Below are positions 7,449 to 9,086 of a stretch of DNA of 9,086 nt, in pieces. The stretch is taken from the NCBI GenBank assembly GCA_002421445.1, contig DIKB01000122.1, forward strand, positions 7,003 to 16,088, given 5' to 3'. The notes under the pieces were generated by a model. The model was not told the DNA's origin and did no database searches. It was given only the letters and a program-made list of their open reading frames with translations. The DNA is from Dehalococcoidia bacterium UBA5629. GTDB lineage: Bacteria; Chloroflexota; Dehalococcoidia; GIF9; UBA5629. Every line of letters starts with the position of its first letter. Position 1 is the stretch's first letter. The position numbers were made by a program, and so were the translations under genes.

Positions 7449-8027
7449 ATGGCATACGCTGCAAAGGATTACGGCAGTCTTATTGGTATGCAGGGATTCA
7501 GCGAGGCGCTGCTGAAAAATCACTTTACCCTGTATCAGGGCTACGTTACAAATACCAACAAGGTTATGGACACTCTGGCTGCTATGGTGAAAGATAGCAA
7601 GATCGGTACTCCTGAGTATGCTGAGTTAAAGAGGCGTTTCGGATGGGAGTTCAACGGCATGCGCTTGCATGAGTACTACTTCGAGAATCTTGGCGGAAAA
7701 GCGGTTCTGAATAAATCCGGTAAGTTGGGAAAGAAACTCGCTGAGGATTTTGGCAGTTATGAGGATTGGGAGAAAGATTTCAGAGGTGTCGGGGCGATGC
7801 GCGGCATCGGCTGGGCTGTTCTTTATCGAGACAATGTAACTAAGAAGTTGATGAATCAGTGGATCAATGAGCATGATGTCGGTCATCCCTCCGGCTGTGC
7901 TCCGATTCTGATCATGGATGTATTCGAGCATGCCTTCATGCTGGATTACGGACTGAAGCGCGCCGATTATATCGAAGCCTTTTTCAAAAACATCAACTGG
8001 GCTGCTGTTGAAGGCAGGCTGCTTTAA
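7449..8027 (+). CDS. sod: Iron/manganese superoxide dismutase
   Basis: This enzyme converts superoxide to O2 and H2O2. The 192-residue protein shows the expected Fe/Mn SOD metal ligands: H25 in the first helix, H74 in RLHEYYF, and D157 with H161 in DVFEHAF. The C-terminal stretch, with DYIEAFFKNINW, is typical of the family. The N-terminal motif HFTLYQGYV differs from the usual HHQTYV pattern by about one residue in spacing, and the second histidine of that motif is missing. Such variants occur in SODs of anaerobes, as far as I recall. The choice of Fe or Mn cannot be made reliably. The start at 7449 is preferred over ATG 7443 because GGAGG at 7438-7442 then has a six-base spacer. There is no signal peptide, so it is cytoplasmic. 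It follows the tandem ferritin gene closely and is followed by a strong hairpin. Confidence 0.95.
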   Translation: MAYAAKDYGSLIGMQGFSEALLKNHFTLYQGYVTNTNKVMDTLAAMVKDSKIGTPEYAELKRRFGWEFNGMRLHEYYFENLGGKAVLNKSGKLGKKLAEDFGSYEDWEKDFRGVGAMRGIGWAVLYRDNVTKKLMNQWINEHDVGHPSGCAPILIMDVFEHAFMLDYGLKRADYIEAFFKNINWAAVEGRLL

Positions 8028-8054
8028 TCCGGTAGATATTTAATCTCATAAATT

Positions 8055-8090
8055 CGAGATCATATCGGCCAGATGGCTGATATGATCTCG
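8055..8090 (+). terminator. Strong 16-bp hairpin after sod, possible terminator
   Basis: The arms at 8055-8070 and 8075-8090 pair over 16 bp, including an uninterrupted 12-bp perfect outer stem (CGAGATCATATC with GATATGATCTCG) and one G-U pair, closing a 4-base loop, AGAT. The sequence after it, TCATATTGCC, lacks a proper T-run, so it may stabilise the 3' end of the sod message rather than act as a classic intrinsic terminator. ATCTC at 8043-8047 can instead pair with GAGAT at 8056-8060, which would block the main stem. The rest of the 150-bp gap (8028-8177) shows no convincing promoter or ORF. Confidence 0.5.
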
Positions 8091-8177
8091 TCATATTGCC
8101 GTTGGAAAACTAACCGCAATCCTGATTTCATTTTGTTGCCTGTAGCGTAAACTTAAGGTTTGTGAGGTTAGAAATCT

Positions 8178-9008
8178 ATGTCTGCAATTGTCTCATCATT
8201 GGAAACTGGTAAATCTGAGTTTATGCGAAGCAGGGAGATTCCTGTTTCATTTGGAAATCATGGCGTAATGCTTCATGGCAGAGTTTTATTGCCGCCTCAG
8301 GCCAGCATTCATGCTCCTGTTCCCGGTGCTATCCTGTGTCATGGATTCGGAGCGGGGCATAAAGCCATGGAATCAAGTGCATTGCTGCTGGCTAATAAGG
8401 GGATAGCGGCTATCGTTTTTGACCTGCGGGGGCATGGCAAGAGCGGTGGTGCCCTTGATGATAGTTTCTATGAAGATATTCTCGATGCATATCAGATGTT
8501 TACCGCTTTGCCGGAAGTAGATGAATCCAGTATTGCCCTGGTCGGACACAGTCTCGGCGCGTTTTCCTCAATTCTGGCTGCTCAGAAACTGAAGATTAAG
8601 CCGAAGGCAATCATTGCACTATCCTGTCCATATGAAGTTGAGAGCAAATTACTTTCCATATCTTCACATCCTGGATTCGCGTGGTTGCGAAAGATAATCG
8701 AGATGGTCTGGAGCGCAAGCATGATATGCAGCGGTCTTACTGTCAGAATTAACTGGAAGAAATTTCTTGGAGTATGGACGAAGATGAAGCTATCAGCGGC
8801 ACTTTCTGATCTCGATGAATGTGCTAAACTGTTTGTCTTCTGTGAAGACGATAAGATAACGCCGCACAGACGGTTTGCTCACATATTTGATAAAGTGCGC
8901 GGGAGAAAAAAACAAATATTGACTGCCGGGACACATGGGACACCGGTTGAAGCGGAAATTCTGCGTTTTGAGTGGGTTGGCTGGACGGTTTCCGCGTTAA
9001 CAGCGTAG
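8178..9008 (+). CDS. Alpha/beta hydrolase (serine esterase/peptidase type)
   Basis: This is a 276-residue alpha/beta-hydrolase-fold enzyme of unknown substrate. CHGFGAG at 54-60 forms the oxyanion-hole region. FDLRGHGKSGG at 81-91 is the typical second strand and loop. The nucleophile S125 sits in GHSLGA, with a likely acid at D225 (or D224) in CEDDKITP and H253 in GTHGTP. A cap-like segment lies at about 155-210. There is no signal peptide; the first 20 residues are a polar extension, and ATG 8223 is a possible shorter start. The chosen ATG at 8178 has GAGG at 8164-8167, a somewhat long spacer. It is separated from sod by 150 bp and a hairpin, and followed by its own terminator, so it is probably a separate transcription unit with no evident tie to the oxidative-stress genes. 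An esterase, lipase-like or acyl-peptidase role is possible. Confidence 0.85.
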   Translation: MSAIVSSLETGKSEFMRSREIPVSFGNHGVMLHGRVLLPPQASIHAPVPGAILCHGFGAGHKAMESSALLLANKGIAAIVFDLRGHGKSGGALDDSFYEDILDAYQMFTALPEVDESSIALVGHSLGAFSSILAAQKLKIKPKAIIALSCPYEVESKLLSISSHPGFAWLRKIIEMVWSASMICSGLTVRINWKKFLGVWTKMKLSAALSDLDECAKLFVFCEDDKITPHRRFAHIFDKVRGRKKQILTAGTHGTPVEAEILRFEWVGWTVSALTA

Positions 9009-9039
9009 TTTGTGCCCTGCTGTTTTACCTTCTTTCACG

Positions 9040-9072
9040 AGGGACGGATTGTATATCCGTCCCTTATTGTTT
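9040..9072 (+). terminator. Intrinsic terminator after the alpha/beta hydrolase
   Basis: The arms AGGGACGGAT at 9040-9049 and ATCCGTCCCT at 9055-9064 form a perfect 10-bp stem with a 5-base loop, TGTAT. A T-rich tail, TATTGTTT, follows at 9065-9072. It lies 31 bp after the hydrolase stop codon on the same strand. The reverse strand has no matching T-tract, so it acts in the forward direction only. Confidence 0.85.
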
Positions 9073-9086
9073 GCTCAAAAGTGCCA

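Noticed and set aside
8091..8177. Promoter for the alpha/beta hydrolase
   Set aside because: TTGCCG and TAAACT-like hexamers can be picked out, but none has both good matches and correct spacing, so no feature is claimed.

Overview
The window is gene-dense and every gene reads left to right on the + strand. Starts are preceded by strong bacterial Shine-Dalgarno sequences and base composition is moderate. The content points to an anaerobic or microaerophilic bacterium defending iron-sulfur chemistry against oxygen and copper. The two-protein SufC-SufB system, the stand-alone flavodiiron protein and the SOD variant fit strict anaerobes. Dehalococcoidia/Chloroflexota is a tentative guess from general resemblance, not a demonstrated assignment.

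Layout. Positions 1-80 hold a TATAAT box and a strong ribosome binding site. A closely packed block follows: a rubrerythrin-like di-iron protein (81-611), sufC (619-1374), sufB (1353-2597), a flavodiiron protein (2636-3820), the Cu+ ATPase copA (about 3851-6337) and a small broken YHS-domain ORF (6350-6524). The gaps are 7 bp, a 22-bp overlap, 38 bp, 30 bp and 12 bp, so one transcript is likely. The broken YHS ORF sits in a quasi-palindrome, and a likely new promoter lies just after it. Next come a protein with two complete ferritin-like di-iron domains (6590-7423) and an Fe/Mn superoxide dismutase (7449-8027). A strong hairpin ends that section. An alpha/beta hydrolase (8178-9008) with a clear intrinsic terminator closes the window. 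No stretch over 300 bp lacks a gene; the longest gap is 8028-8177.

How the genes fit together (inference). SOD removes superoxide, which attacks exposed Fe-S clusters. The flavodiiron protein reduces O2 to water (or NO to N2O). The two ferritin-like proteins can use or hold iron and scavenge peroxide. SufBC rebuilds clusters. CopA exports Cu+, which also destroys Fe-S clusters, and a YHS protein would be a plausible small metal-binding partner. The hydrolase has no evident link to this theme.

Each family is known. The unusual parts are the compact combination, the double di-iron protein, the disrupted YHS gene with its inverted repeat, and the hairpin with an alternative 5' arm after sod. 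I see no tRNA, rRNA, CRISPR array, transposase or phage gene.
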